Below are positions 51,939-59,793 of a DNA stretch of 64,000 nt, piece by piece. The notes beneath the pieces are model-generated. The model worked only from the letters and a program-made list of their open reading frames with translations, was not told the origin of the DNA and did no database searches. A program made the position numbers and the translations under genes. The stretch lies in assembly GCA_963621575.1 (NCBI GenBank), contig CAVFEH010000004.1, forward strand, positions 73,076-137,075, read 5' to 3'. Origin of the DNA: UBA1724 sp963621575. Its GTDB lineage: Bacteria; Verrucomicrobiota; Lentisphaeria; Oligosphaerales; Oligosphaeraceae. The first letter of the stretch is position 1, and each line of letters begins with the position of its first letter.

Positions 51939-52979
51939 GTGGACGGACTGCTGCACATTCTGGGACACCCGGATCTGCCCCTGGGCACCGCCGGGCATCC
52001 GGAGGACTCCCAGCTCTTCAACTGCTGGAACTTCTGCCAGCTTGCGGAGCGCCTGGGGCTGTCTTATCTCTACTACGGCGTGGAGGGTTCCCTCTGCCCG
52101 CCCGGCACCCACGGCGCCGTGGTCCCCATCGGCGCGCCTCCCGAGGGCGTCCGATGGTCCTTCCGGAATGTATGGCACCAGGATTACAGCGCGCGCCTCA
52201 CGCGGGCGGTGGCGGAGCGGATGGACAAGGATGCCGCCTGGCAGTGGGTGGCCTCCATCTACGGCGTGGCCCAGTGTGATGTGGCCGTGGACGCCGGAAT
52301 CCCCGTCTTCGAGCCCATGCTGGGATACGGCACCTGCTGGAGCACCTACCGCGTCTTCCCCTCCTACGCGCACCAGCAGGTCATCTACACCCGGCAGCCA
52401 GAAACCCAGCAGGACCGGTACTTCGACACCGTCATACCACATTTCCTGAACCCCGGCGACTACCCCTTCACCCCAAAACCGCAGGACTACCTGGTGTACC
52501 TGGGGCGCGCCGCCGAGGACAAGGGCGTCGCCCTGGCCCGTGAGACCGCGGCCTTGGCGGGACTGGAGTTCCGGGAGGTGCACCGGGGCTGCGGCGGCGC
52601 CGAGAAGGCGCGGCTGCTGGGCGAGGCCCGTGCGGTCCTCATGCCCACGCTCTACCTGGAGCCCTTCGGATATGTGGCCATCGAGGCCATGATGTGCGGC
52701 ACCCCCGTCATCACGACCGACTGGGGATCTTTTCCCGAAATCATCCGCGAGGGCGTGGACGGTTTCCGCTGCCGCACGCAGGCAGAGTTCTCCGACGCCG
52801 TCCGCCAGGCGCCCTCCCTCGACCGGAAGGCCATCCGCCAGGGGGCGCTGGAGCGCTTCTCCGTGGACGCCGTGGCCGATGCCTACCGGCGCTATCTTCT
52901 CTTTGTCTGGAACGTGCATCGTTACGGAGGCTACTACGCCCCCGGAGCCACAAGAAAGGAATCCCATCCAAAATGCTGA
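51939..52979 (+). CDS. Family 4-type (GT-B) glycosyltransferase
   Basis: 346 residues from GTG, 9 nt after AGGA. The C-terminal half is clear GT-B: YLVYLGRAAEDKGVALARE, GEARAVLMPTLYLEPFGYVAIEAMMCGTPVITTDWGSFPEII (the E-x7-E donor motif), GVDGFRC. The N-terminal half is less conserved (LGHPDLPLGTAGH, PEDSQLFNCWNF). It has no signal peptide. Its last codons overlap the ATG of a small repeat-protein gene, so the two are translationally coupled. Acceptor unknown; the overlapping partner is a candidate. Confidence 0.85.
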   Translation: MDGLLHILGHPDLPLGTAGHPEDSQLFNCWNFCQLAERLGLSYLYYGVEGSLCPPGTHGAVVPIGAPPEGVRWSFRNVWHQDYSARLTRAVAERMDKDAAWQWVASIYGVAQCDVAVDAGIPVFEPMLGYGTCWSTYRVFPSYAHQQVIYTRQPETQQDRYFDTVIPHFLNPGDYPFTPKPQDYLVYLGRAAEDKGVALARETAALAGLEFREVHRGCGGAEKARLLGEARAVLMPTLYLEPFGYVAIEAMMCGTPVITTDWGSFPEIIREGVDGFRCRTQAEFSDAVRQAPSLDRKAIRQGALERFSVDAVADAYRRYLLFVWNVHRYGGYYAPGATRKESHPKC

Positions 52980-53242
52980 ACGTCGAAACTGATTTGGAGC
53001 TCTTCTCCCTGGGCGAACCCGGCGGCCCCGTGAGCATCCACCAGAAGATCGCCCCCGGGAAGGTCCGCAAGGCCTCCGCCAAGGGCAGGCACAAGGCCGC
53101 GAAGGCCGCTACCATGCCGTCCTCCCTCCCTCCCGTCGCCGACTTCCATGGCGACGGCCCCTCCGGTCCCGCCTTTTTCAGCGACGGCCCCTCCGGCCCC
53201 GGATTCTTCAGCGACGGCCCCTCCGGCCCCGCCTTCCACTAG
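52973..53242 (+). CDS. Small protein with three near-identical 10-residue C-terminal repeats (possible modified peptide precursor)
   Basis: 89 residues; ATG overlaps the end of the glycosyltransferase gene, with AAAGGA about 11 nt before. Residues 1-30 form an acidic/neutral start (ETDLELFSLGEPGGP), 30-46 a strongly basic linker (KVRKASAKGRHKAAKAA), and 61-89 three repeats DGPSGP[A/G]F[F/H]S. No signal peptide or membrane segment. The leader-plus-repeated-core layout resembles precursors of ribosomally made, modified peptides, and the coupled glycosyltransferase could act on the Ser of each repeat. This is inference; the repeats could instead bind a partner protein. Confidence 0.6.
   Translation: MLNVETDLELFSLGEPGGPVSIHQKIAPGKVRKASAKGRHKAAKAATMPSSLPPVADFHGDGPSGPAFFSDGPSGPGFFSDGPSGPAFH
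53151..53240 (+). repeat. 30-bp tandem repeat, three copies
   Basis: GCGACGGCCCCTCCGG recurs at 53151, 53181 and 53211, an exact 30-bp period. Each copy encodes one DGPSGPxFxS unit at the C-terminus of the small protein. Confidence 0.9.
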
Positions 53243-53331
53243 AAAAAGCCATCCACGCGTATGCGGACGGAATCCGGCGCCCGCCGGATGCCCCCGCCCC
53301 GCCGTTCCACCTTTTTTCACCCAACCCAACC

Positions 53332-54315
53332 ATGCATATCCTCGGCATTGACATTGGCGGCACGAAGATTGCCGTCTGCCTCTCCAACGAAAAGGGCGAG
53401 ATCCTGGCTTCTCGCCGCATCCCCGCCACCGCCACCTACGAGGAGGCACTGGAGAAGATCTCCAAGGCCGCGGAGGACCTCGCCGGCAGGCAGGGCGTGG
53501 CTCTCCAGCGGGTCGCCGTCTGCGGCATCTCCGCCCCCGGCCCCCTGGATCTGGAGAAGGGACAGCTCCTGCGCTCCCCCAACATGACCTGGGGCGACCA
53601 GATCCCCATCCGCGACGACCTCTCCCACCGCCTGGGTATCCCCGCCGCCTTGGAGAACGACGCCAATGCCGGCGCGCTGGCCGAGTGGCTCTTCGGCAGT
53701 GGACAGGGCAAGAAGAACCTGGTCTACCTCACCATGTCCACAGGCGTGGGGGCCGGCGTCATCGCGGACGGGCACCTGCTCCACGGGTGCACCGGCAACG
53801 CGGGCGAGATGGGCCATGTGGTCCTGGATGTGAACGGCCCGCTGTGCAACTGCGGCCTGCGCGGATGCCTGGAGGCCTATACCGGCGGGCGCGCCGTCCA
53901 GCAGAAGATGCAGAACTACCTCAAGGACTATCCCAACCACGCATTCTTCCGGCTGCCCTCCGTGGATGGCAAGCTGGAGAATCTGAATTTCAAGGCCCTG
54001 CTGGAGGGCGTCCACGCCAGGATTCCCCTGGCGCTGGAGTGGTGGAACGAGTACTGCATGCGTCTGGCCCAGGGCATCGGCGTGGTCTGCTGCGCCTACA
54101 ACCCCGAGGTCATCGTGCTGGGAACCACCTCTTACTACGCAGGCGACACCCTTCTGGCCCCCCTTCAGGCGCTCATCCCGCAGTTCACCTGGAAGGAATA
54201 CTACACCACCTGCACCGTGCGCACCAGCGCCCTCGGACTGGGCATCGGCGAACTGGCCGGCGTCTCCACGGGGTTCTACTACCTGAAGCAGCACGGACTC
54301 ATGGAGGAGAAGTAG
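53332..54315 (+). CDS. ROK-family sugar kinase
   Basis: 327 residues. N-terminal ATP loop ILGIDIGGTKIAVCL, ENDANAGALAEW with the catalytic Asp (DAN), STGVGAGVI, GNAGEMGHVVLD, and the ROK zinc site CNCGLRGCLEAY. Phosphorylates glucose, GlcNAc, ManNAc or similar in the cytosol. An insertion of about 35 residues after the zinc site (QKMQNYLKDYPNHAFF...) is unlike the shortest members. There is no DNA-binding domain, so it is a kinase and not a NagC-type regulator. Pyrimidine-rich leader; ends at a bidirectional terminator. Confidence 0.88.
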   Translation: MHILGIDIGGTKIAVCLSNEKGEILASRRIPATATYEEALEKISKAAEDLAGRQGVALQRVAVCGISAPGPLDLEKGQLLRSPNMTWGDQIPIRDDLSHRLGIPAALENDANAGALAEWLFGSGQGKKNLVYLTMSTGVGAGVIADGHLLHGCTGNAGEMGHVVLDVNGPLCNCGLRGCLEAYTGGRAVQQKMQNYLKDYPNHAFFRLPSVDGKLENLNFKALLEGVHARIPLALEWWNEYCMRLAQGIGVVCCAYNPEVIVLGTTSYYAGDTLLAPLQALIPQFTWKEYYTTCTVRTSALGLGIGELAGVSTGFYYLKQHGLMEEK

Positions 54316-54342
54316 GGCATCCCCCTCCCTTGGAATGCACGC

Positions 54343-54377
54343 AAAAGGCGCGCCCCGGAACGGGACGCGCCTTTTTT
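54343..54377. terminator. Bidirectional rho-independent terminator
   Basis: AAAAGGCGCG / CGCGCCTTTTTT with an inner CCCG/CGGG stem, an A run on the left and a T run on the right. It can stop both the ROK gene and the minus-strand pilus cluster. Confidence 0.8.
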
Positions 54378-54451
54378 CATGAAAAAAATGGGGGGGGATC
54401 GCCAGGGACCCGGTGCAGGGGGAAAAAAGCGAAGGCCCCCGGCGGACTCGC

Positions 54452-55411
54452 TCATTGCGGCTTGGAAGCCGCATGGCGGCATCGGTGGAGCGCGATTTTC
54501 CAGCGGAGGTCTTTTTGGAAGCTGGCGAGGGTCTTGTGGAACCGTGTTTCCCCGTCGTTCTTCCCGGACAGCCTGGCCAGGTCGTGGATTTCCCGGTCGG
54601 TGGCGTGGAAGAGGAGGATCCGCGCTTTTTGCCCGTCGTCGTGGCAGGCGAGCTTTTGGAGGATTTTGAGGGCTTTCCGGAAGTGCCGCCGAATCCGGAG
54701 ATGACGCAGGATGAAGAAGGCGAGCGCGGCCAGGAGCGGGATCCAGGACAGCCACAGCGGGAGGGCGGGGGCGAAGTGCGGCAGGAGGAATTGTCCGATG
54801 GGGAGGAGGACGCAGAGGATTAGGAAGAGGAAGGAGTCTCGTTGGCTTTGCATGATCCCGCCCCAGTTCCGCCGGAATGCGCCGGTGGAGGTCTGGTAGG
54901 CGAAGTGCTCCTCGAATTCCGTGGCCTGGAGCCCGGCCCGCGCCACGTGGCAGAGCTCGTGGGAGAGGATCTCGTCGCGGTCGTAGAAGAGGTGCCGTTT
55001 CTTCGCGCGGAGCCTCTGGCTGACGATGAAGACGGTGAAGAGATCCGGCGGGGCGGAGAAGGTGCATCCGCCGAAGAGCCAGCCGTGGGAGGGGCTGCAG
55101 AAGTATCCCGGCACCCAGTCGCACTGGAAGCCGTAGAGCCCCTTTGTGCGCTTCCCGGGGGCGGCGAAGAGCTCCGGCGGGATGGCGTCCCCGCGCTTCA
55201 GCGTCATGCCTTCCAGGGAGGTCCGTCCAGCAACGCGGAGATCCTCCTCCCACCGGGAGAGGCGCTCCGAGAGCCGCTGCAGCCGGGCGGCGAAGGCGTT
55301 CCCGTCCTCTCCGGGGGCGGGGGTCAGTCCCCGGCGGTCCAGGTCGGCCAGGGTGTCCAGGTCTTCCTGCCGGATGCGCTGCAGGGTCTTTTCGTCCAGT
55401 GCGAGGGGCAT
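54452..55411 (-). CDS. Membrane protein with HExxH metalloprotease motif, last gene of the pilus cluster
   Basis: 319 residues. YDRDEILSHELCHVARAG places HELCH at 151-155, the zincin motif, with ATEFEEHFAYQ 8-15 residues later offering the third (Glu) ligand as in gluzincins. Two membrane helices follow (about 195-240: FLFLILCVLLPIGQFLLP and LWLSWIPLLAALAFFILR), then a basic helical tail. The N-terminal 100 residues are soluble. I do not recognise a named family. It follows the gspF/pilC gene by 82 bases on the same strand, so it may process or control the pseudopilus, which is an inference. Confidence 0.6.
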   Translation of the reverse strand: MPLALDEKTLQRIRQEDLDTLADLDRRGLTPAPGEDGNAFAARLQRLSERLSRWEEDLRVAGRTSLEGMTLKRGDAIPPELFAAPGKRTKGLYGFQCDWVPGYFCSPSHGWLFGGCTFSAPPDLFTVFIVSQRLRAKKRHLFYDRDEILSHELCHVARAGLQATEFEEHFAYQTSTGAFRRNWGGIMQSQRDSFLFLILCVLLPIGQFLLPHFAPALPLWLSWIPLLAALAFFILRHLRIRRHFRKALKILQKLACHDDGQKARILLFHATDREIHDLARLSGKNDGETRFHKTLASFQKDLRWKIALHRCRHAASKPQ

Positions 55412-55493
55412 GGCGGTGCCTTTTGGGGGAAAGAAAAAGGGGAGAGGGGAAGAGCGTCTCTTCCCTTCTCCCCGGGAGGGAGGGGTGGTGGGG

Positions 55494-56738
55494 TTAGCCG
55501 CCCAGCTTGTCGATCATCTTCACCAGCGGCGCGAAGAGCGCGATGACGATGGTTCCGATGATCAGGGCCAGGAACATGATCATCAGAGGCTCGATCAGTG
55601 CGGTGAGGCCTTCCACGGCGCGGTCGACTTCTTCCTCGTAGACAGTGGCCACGCGGTTGAGCATGTCGGGCAGGGCGCCCGTCTCTTCGCCGACTTCGAT
55701 CATGGAGCAGAGCATCAGGGGGAACAATCCGCTCTTCTCCAGGGGCTTGGTCATGCCTTCGCCTTCGCGGACGGCGTCATGGACGGTGTCGATGGCGCGC
55801 GCGAAGTGCTCGTTGCCGGCGGTGTCGCGGACGATCATGAGGGCGGATAGGACGGCGACGCCGGAGCCCATGAGGGTTCCCAGGGTACGGGCGAAGCGCG
55901 CGCAGATGTTCTTGATGACCAGTCCGCTGATGGCGGGGATCTTGATGACCATCAAGTCCCAGAGATAGGTTCCGATTTTCGTCTTCAGGAAGAGTTTGAG
56001 GACGAAGATGATTCCCATGAAGCAGAGGAAGACGGTGAGGAAGTGGTGCTGCATGGCGTTGGAGCAGCTGATGACGAACTGGGTGATTCCGGGGAGGGTC
56101 TCGCCGGGGAGCATTTCGTCGAACATCTGCCCGAACTTGGGGATGATGAAGATCATCAAGCCGGCGGTGATGGCCAGTGCCATGACCAGGACGGCGATGG
56201 GGTAGACCATGGCCGACTTCACTTTGCCGGCGATGCGCTGGCTCTTTTCCATGAATTCGGCCAGGCGGTTCAGGACGATCTCCATGGCGCCGGAGGCCTC
56301 GCCCGCCCGGACCATGGAGACGTAGAGCTTGTCGAAGGTCTTGGGGTGCGTGGCCAGGGCCTCGGAGAAGGTGGAGCCGCCTTCCACGGAGTCGGCCAGG
56401 CTGCCCATGACCTTGAAGAGGGCGGGCTGCACGCCTTTTGCCTGGCGCTGCAGGGTGCGCAGGGCGCGGACCAGGGGAAGGCCGGCTTCCAGCAGGGTGG
56501 CCAGCTGGCGGGTGGCGGTGCACAGGTGCTTCTTGGGGACCTTCGGCTGCCCGAAAAGGGAGCCTGCGCCGGAGCCCGCTTTCTTGGATTTCTGCCCGCC
56601 GCCGATGGTGGTCAGGCTGGTGGGGGAGAGCGCCTGGTTCTTCAGCTGAATGGTCGCGGCCTGCTCGTCTTCGGCCTCGATGACGCCCTTGCGGAGCTTG
56701 CCGGCGTCGTCGTATGCGGTGTATTGAAATTTCGCCAT
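55494..56738 (-). CDS. Type II secretion / type IV pilus inner-membrane protein (GspF/PilC)
   Basis: 414 residues. Begins MAKFQYTAYDDAGKLRKGVIEAED, the usual family start; two T2SSF domains each with a helical bundle and membrane helices: RQLATLLEAGLPLVRALRTL and ARTLGTLMGSGVAVLSAL, ending with LIEPLMIMFLALIIGTIVIALFAPLVKM. It forms the platform on which GspE/PilB and PilT act. No Shine-Dalgarno at the ATG. Follows pilT by 67 bases. Confidence 0.93.
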   Translation of the reverse strand: MAKFQYTAYDDAGKLRKGVIEAEDEQAATIQLKNQALSPTSLTTIGGGQKSKKAGSGAGSLFGQPKVPKKHLCTATRQLATLLEAGLPLVRALRTLQRQAKGVQPALFKVMGSLADSVEGGSTFSEALATHPKTFDKLYVSMVRAGEASGAMEIVLNRLAEFMEKSQRIAGKVKSAMVYPIAVLVMALAITAGLMIFIIPKFGQMFDEMLPGETLPGITQFVISCSNAMQHHFLTVFLCFMGIIFVLKLFLKTKIGTYLWDLMVIKIPAISGLVIKNICARFARTLGTLMGSGVAVLSALMIVRDTAGNEHFARAIDTVHDAVREGEGMTKPLEKSGLFPLMLCSMIEVGEETGALPDMLNRVATVYEEEVDRAVEGLTALIEPLMIMFLALIIGTIVIALFAPLVKMIDKLGG

Positions 56739-56805
56739 TGGGATTCGGGGGTGGTTTTTCGGCGAGGGGGGAAAATGGAAAAGGGGTCTCCGGGCCGGAA
56801 GGAGG

Positions 56806-57933
56806 CTACTGCCGCTTTGCTGCGGCGTTGGCGGTGGCCTTGTTCAGGGAGTTCCTGTCCTCCTTGAGCTGCTCGTGGATCTTCTGGACCACGCCCTCGG
56901 CGTCGCGGCACTTGGTGATCAGGTCGCCGTAGGAGATCTTTCCCTGGTTGTAGAGCTGGAGCAGGTGGGAGTCAAGGGTGTTCATGCCGTATTTGGCGCC
57001 GGTCTGGATGTCGGAGGTGATGCGGAAGGTCTTTCCGTCGCGGATCAGCGCCTGGATGGAGGGCGTGGAGATCATGACCTCGAAGGCGGCGATACGGCCC
57101 TTCTTGTCAATGCGCTTCAGCAGCAGCTGGGAGATCACGCAGATGAGGGTGGAGGCCAGCTGGGTCCGGATCTGCGCCTGCTGGTTGGTGGGGAAGGAGT
57201 CCACGATGCGGTCGACGGTTTCGGCGGCGCCGGTGGTATGGAGGGTCCCGAAGACCAGGTGGCCGGTTTCCGCCGCGGTGATGGCGGCGGAGATGGTCTC
57301 GTTGTCTCGCATTTCTCCCACCAGAATCACGTCGGGGTCCTGGCGCAGGGCGCGCCGGATGGCGTCGGCGAAGGAGGGCACGTCGTTGTGCACCTCGCGC
57401 TGGGTCACCACGCACTTGCGGCTGGTGTGGTAGAACTCGATGGGGTCCTCGATGGTGATGATGTGGTCGTTGCGCTCGTGGTTGATCACGTCGATCATGG
57501 AGGCCAGGGTGGTGGACTTGCCGGAGCCGGTGGGGCCGGTGACCAGCACCAGGCCGCGGGGGCGGAAGAGGATGTCCTTGCAGGCCATGGGCAGGCCGAT
57601 CTGCTCCAGCGTCAGAAGGTCGCTGGAGATGGTTCGCAGGACCATGGCGATGTTGCCGCGGGCGCGGAAGGCGGAGACACGGAAACGGGCCTTGTCGCCG
57701 AAGGCGAAGCCGAAGTCGACGGTGCCGTCCTGCTGGAGTTTCTGCTGGTTGGCCTCGCTGGTGATGGACTTCATGAGGTACTCGGTGTCCTCCGGCTGCA
57801 TGGGGGGCACGTCGAGGGGCGTGAGCTCGCCGTGGAGCCGCAGGGTGGGCGGGCAGAAGCAGGGCAGGTGAAGATCGCTGGCGCCTTCTTCCAGGACCAG
57901 GTCAAGCAGGTCCGCCATTTCCAGTCTAGCCAT
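56806..57933 (-). CDS. pilT: Twitching-motility ATPase PilT
   Basis: 375 residues. Retraction ATPase of type IV pili: DLLDLVLEEGASDLHL at the N-terminus, Walker A VTGPTGSGKSTTLA, Asp box IITIEDPIEFYH, Walker B DVILVGEMRDNETI, His box GHLVFGTLHTTGA, and the AIRRALRQDPD region. Length and the AIRNLIRE-like C-terminal area fit PilT rather than PilB. AGGAGA lies 10 nt before the ATG. Its presence argues that the apparatus makes retractable pili and not only a secretion pseudopilus. Confidence 0.94.
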   Translation of the reverse strand: MARLEMADLLDLVLEEGASDLHLPCFCPPTLRLHGELTPLDVPPMQPEDTEYLMKSITSEANQQKLQQDGTVDFGFAFGDKARFRVSAFRARGNIAMVLRTISSDLLTLEQIGLPMACKDILFRPRGLVLVTGPTGSGKSTTLASMIDVINHERNDHIITIEDPIEFYHTSRKCVVTQREVHNDVPSFADAIRRALRQDPDVILVGEMRDNETISAAITAAETGHLVFGTLHTTGAAETVDRIVDSFPTNQQAQIRTQLASTLICVISQLLLKRIDKKGRIAAFEVMISTPSIQALIRDGKTFRITSDIQTGAKYGMNTLDSHLLQLYNQGKISYGDLITKCRDAEGVVQKIHEQLKEDRNSLNKATANAAAKRQ

Positions 57934-58009
57934 AAGTTACGTATCTCCTGAAAATTCGGTGTCTTTCGGTGGGGTTTCTTGCGGGATGGCGTGCGCGCGG
58001 GGCCGTTTG

Positions 58010-59743
58010 TCAGCCGAAGGTGAACTGGATGACCTCCTTCGCGCTGGTGACGCCCTCGAGCACGTGCTGCAGGCCGTCCTGCCGGAGGGTGGTCATGCCC
58101 TGGGACATGGCCTGCTTCTTGATCTCCTGGGTGGGGCAGCGGCGGTGGATCATGCTCTGGATCTCGGGGGTCACCAGCAGCAGCTCGAAGATGCCGATCC
58201 GCTTCTTGTAGCCGGAGCCGTTGCAGTAGTCGCAGCCGGTCCCCTGGTAGAATTTCCGGCCGTTGAGCTGTTCCCGGGTGATGCCGAAGGCCTCCAGCTC
58301 CGTGTCGGTGGGATCGTAGGGCTGCTTGCAGTTGGGGCAACAGCGGCGGATGAGACGCTGCGCCAGGACGCCGACCACGGTGGAGCTGATCAGGAAGGGC
58401 TCGATGCCCATGTCGATGAGACGGGTGACCGCGCCGGCGGCGTCGTTGGTGTGGAGGGTGGAGAGCACCAGGTGCCCCGTGAGGGACGCCTGGATGGCGA
58501 TTTCGGCGGTCTCCTTGTCGCGGATTTCACCCACCATGATCCGGTCGGGGTCCTGGCGCAGGAAGGCGCGCAGCGCGCTGGCGAAGGTCATGCCGACGGC
58601 CTCGTGGACGGGGACCTGGAGGATTCCCTCGATGTTGTATTCCACGGGGTCCTCCACGGTGAGGAGTTTGTCCTCGAGGGTGTTGAGCTCCTTGATGCCG
58701 GAGTAGAGGGTGGTGGTTTTCCCGGAGCCGGTGGGCCCGGTGACCAGGAAGATTCCGTTGGGGCGGCTGATGAGCCTGCGGATGTTGGTGACGGTGGTGT
58801 CGGACATTCCCAGGGAGTCCAGGTCCAGGTTCACCACGCTGCGGTCCAGGATTCGGAGCACCACGGATTCGCCGTAGCGGGTGGGCAGGGTGGAGACACG
58901 CAGGTCCACGGGATTCCGGTTGATGCGCAGCTCAATGCGGCCGTCCTGGGGAATCCGGCGCTCGGAGATGTTCATGCCGCTCATGACCTTGATGCGGCTG
59001 ATGACGGGGATGGCCAGGTGCTTCGGGGGGGGCGCCATCTCGTAGAGGTCGCCGTCGATGCGGTAGCGGATCCGGAATTCGTCGGCGAAGGGCTCGAAGT
59101 GGATGTCGGAGGCCTTGTCCCGGATGGCCTGCCCAAGGACCGCGTTGACGAATTTGACGATGGGGGTGTCGTTGGCGGCGGCCAGCAGCTCGGCATCGGT
59201 GGCGCGGGAGTAGTCCTTCTGGGCCAGCTTGTCCGCGGCGTTGTGCTCCTCCACAAGCTCGTTGATGATGTCGGAGACGGAGGAGCCACCCTCGGGATAG
59301 AAGGCCTCCATGGCCTCCAGGATGTCGCGGGGACGCGCCACCACGATGCGGCATTCCTTGTCCACCACGAAGTGCAGCTCGTCCACCAGCTTGGTGTCGA
59401 AGGGCTTGTCGGTGGCCAGGGTGAGGGTGTCGTCGTCCTCGAAGATGGGGACGATGCTGTAGGTGTGGGCGATCTCGGGGGAGATGGCCTTGGCCACATT
59501 CGGGTCGATGGAGCTCACGTGGAGCTCCACGAACTGCGTGCTGAGCTCCTGCGCCACGAGCTGCAGCAGCTGGTCCTCCTCGATGATCTGGTAGTTGTAG
59601 AGGACCTCCTGGAAGTCCTGCCCGGTGTTCCGGCTCTCCTCCAGCACCTCCTCCAGCTGCTCCTTGGTGGCCAGCTTGCGCTTCACGAGGATCTGCCAGA
59701 GCATGGTGACTTCCGGCGTGATGTCGTTGTTTCCGTCGTACAT
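58010..59743 (-). CDS. Type IV pilus / type II secretion assembly ATPase (GspE/PilB), copy 2
   Basis: 577 residues. N-terminal MshEN-like domain (LVKRKLATKEQLEEVLEE... IVPIFEDDDTLTLAT), then the ATPase core: ASDIHFEPF, VTGPTGSGKTTTLYS (Walker A), LLTVEDPVEYNIEGI, DRIMVGEIRDKETAEIA (Walker B), GHLVLSTLHTNDAAG, and the four-Cys zinc loop RRCCPNC...CDYCNGSG. The first ATG has no ribosome site; an ATG at codon 14 with GGAAG 5 nt upstream is an alternative. An ATCAG triplicate (59748-59760) precedes the gene. It lies 50 bases after the other GspE copy. Confidence 0.92.
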   Translation of the reverse strand: MYDGNNDITPEVTMLWQILVKRKLATKEQLEEVLEESRNTGQDFQEVLYNYQIIEEDQLLQLVAQELSTQFVELHVSSIDPNVAKAISPEIAHTYSIVPIFEDDDTLTLATDKPFDTKLVDELHFVVDKECRIVVARPRDILEAMEAFYPEGGSSVSDIINELVEEHNAADKLAQKDYSRATDAELLAAANDTPIVKFVNAVLGQAIRDKASDIHFEPFADEFRIRYRIDGDLYEMAPPPKHLAIPVISRIKVMSGMNISERRIPQDGRIELRINRNPVDLRVSTLPTRYGESVVLRILDRSVVNLDLDSLGMSDTTVTNIRRLISRPNGIFLVTGPTGSGKTTTLYSGIKELNTLEDKLLTVEDPVEYNIEGILQVPVHEAVGMTFASALRAFLRQDPDRIMVGEIRDKETAEIAIQASLTGHLVLSTLHTNDAAGAVTRLIDMGIEPFLISSTVVGVLAQRLIRRCCPNCKQPYDPTDTELEAFGITREQLNGRKFYQGTGCDYCNGSGYKKRIGIFELLLVTPEIQSMIHRRCPTQEIKKQAMSQGMTTLRQDGLQHVLEGVTSAKEVIQFTFG

Positions 59744-59793
59744 CGTATCAGATCAGATCAGGGGGTTTGAATAGACTGGGATTCCTGCCGCGC

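Noticed and set aside
53151..53240. Tandem repeats as a possible CRISPR array
   Set aside because: The 30-bp units are contiguous, have no unique spacers and lie in frame inside a gene.
59748..59760. ATCAG triplicate between the two GspE genes
   Set aside because: Too short to interpret; noted only as a possible slippage site upstream of a start without ribosome-binding site.
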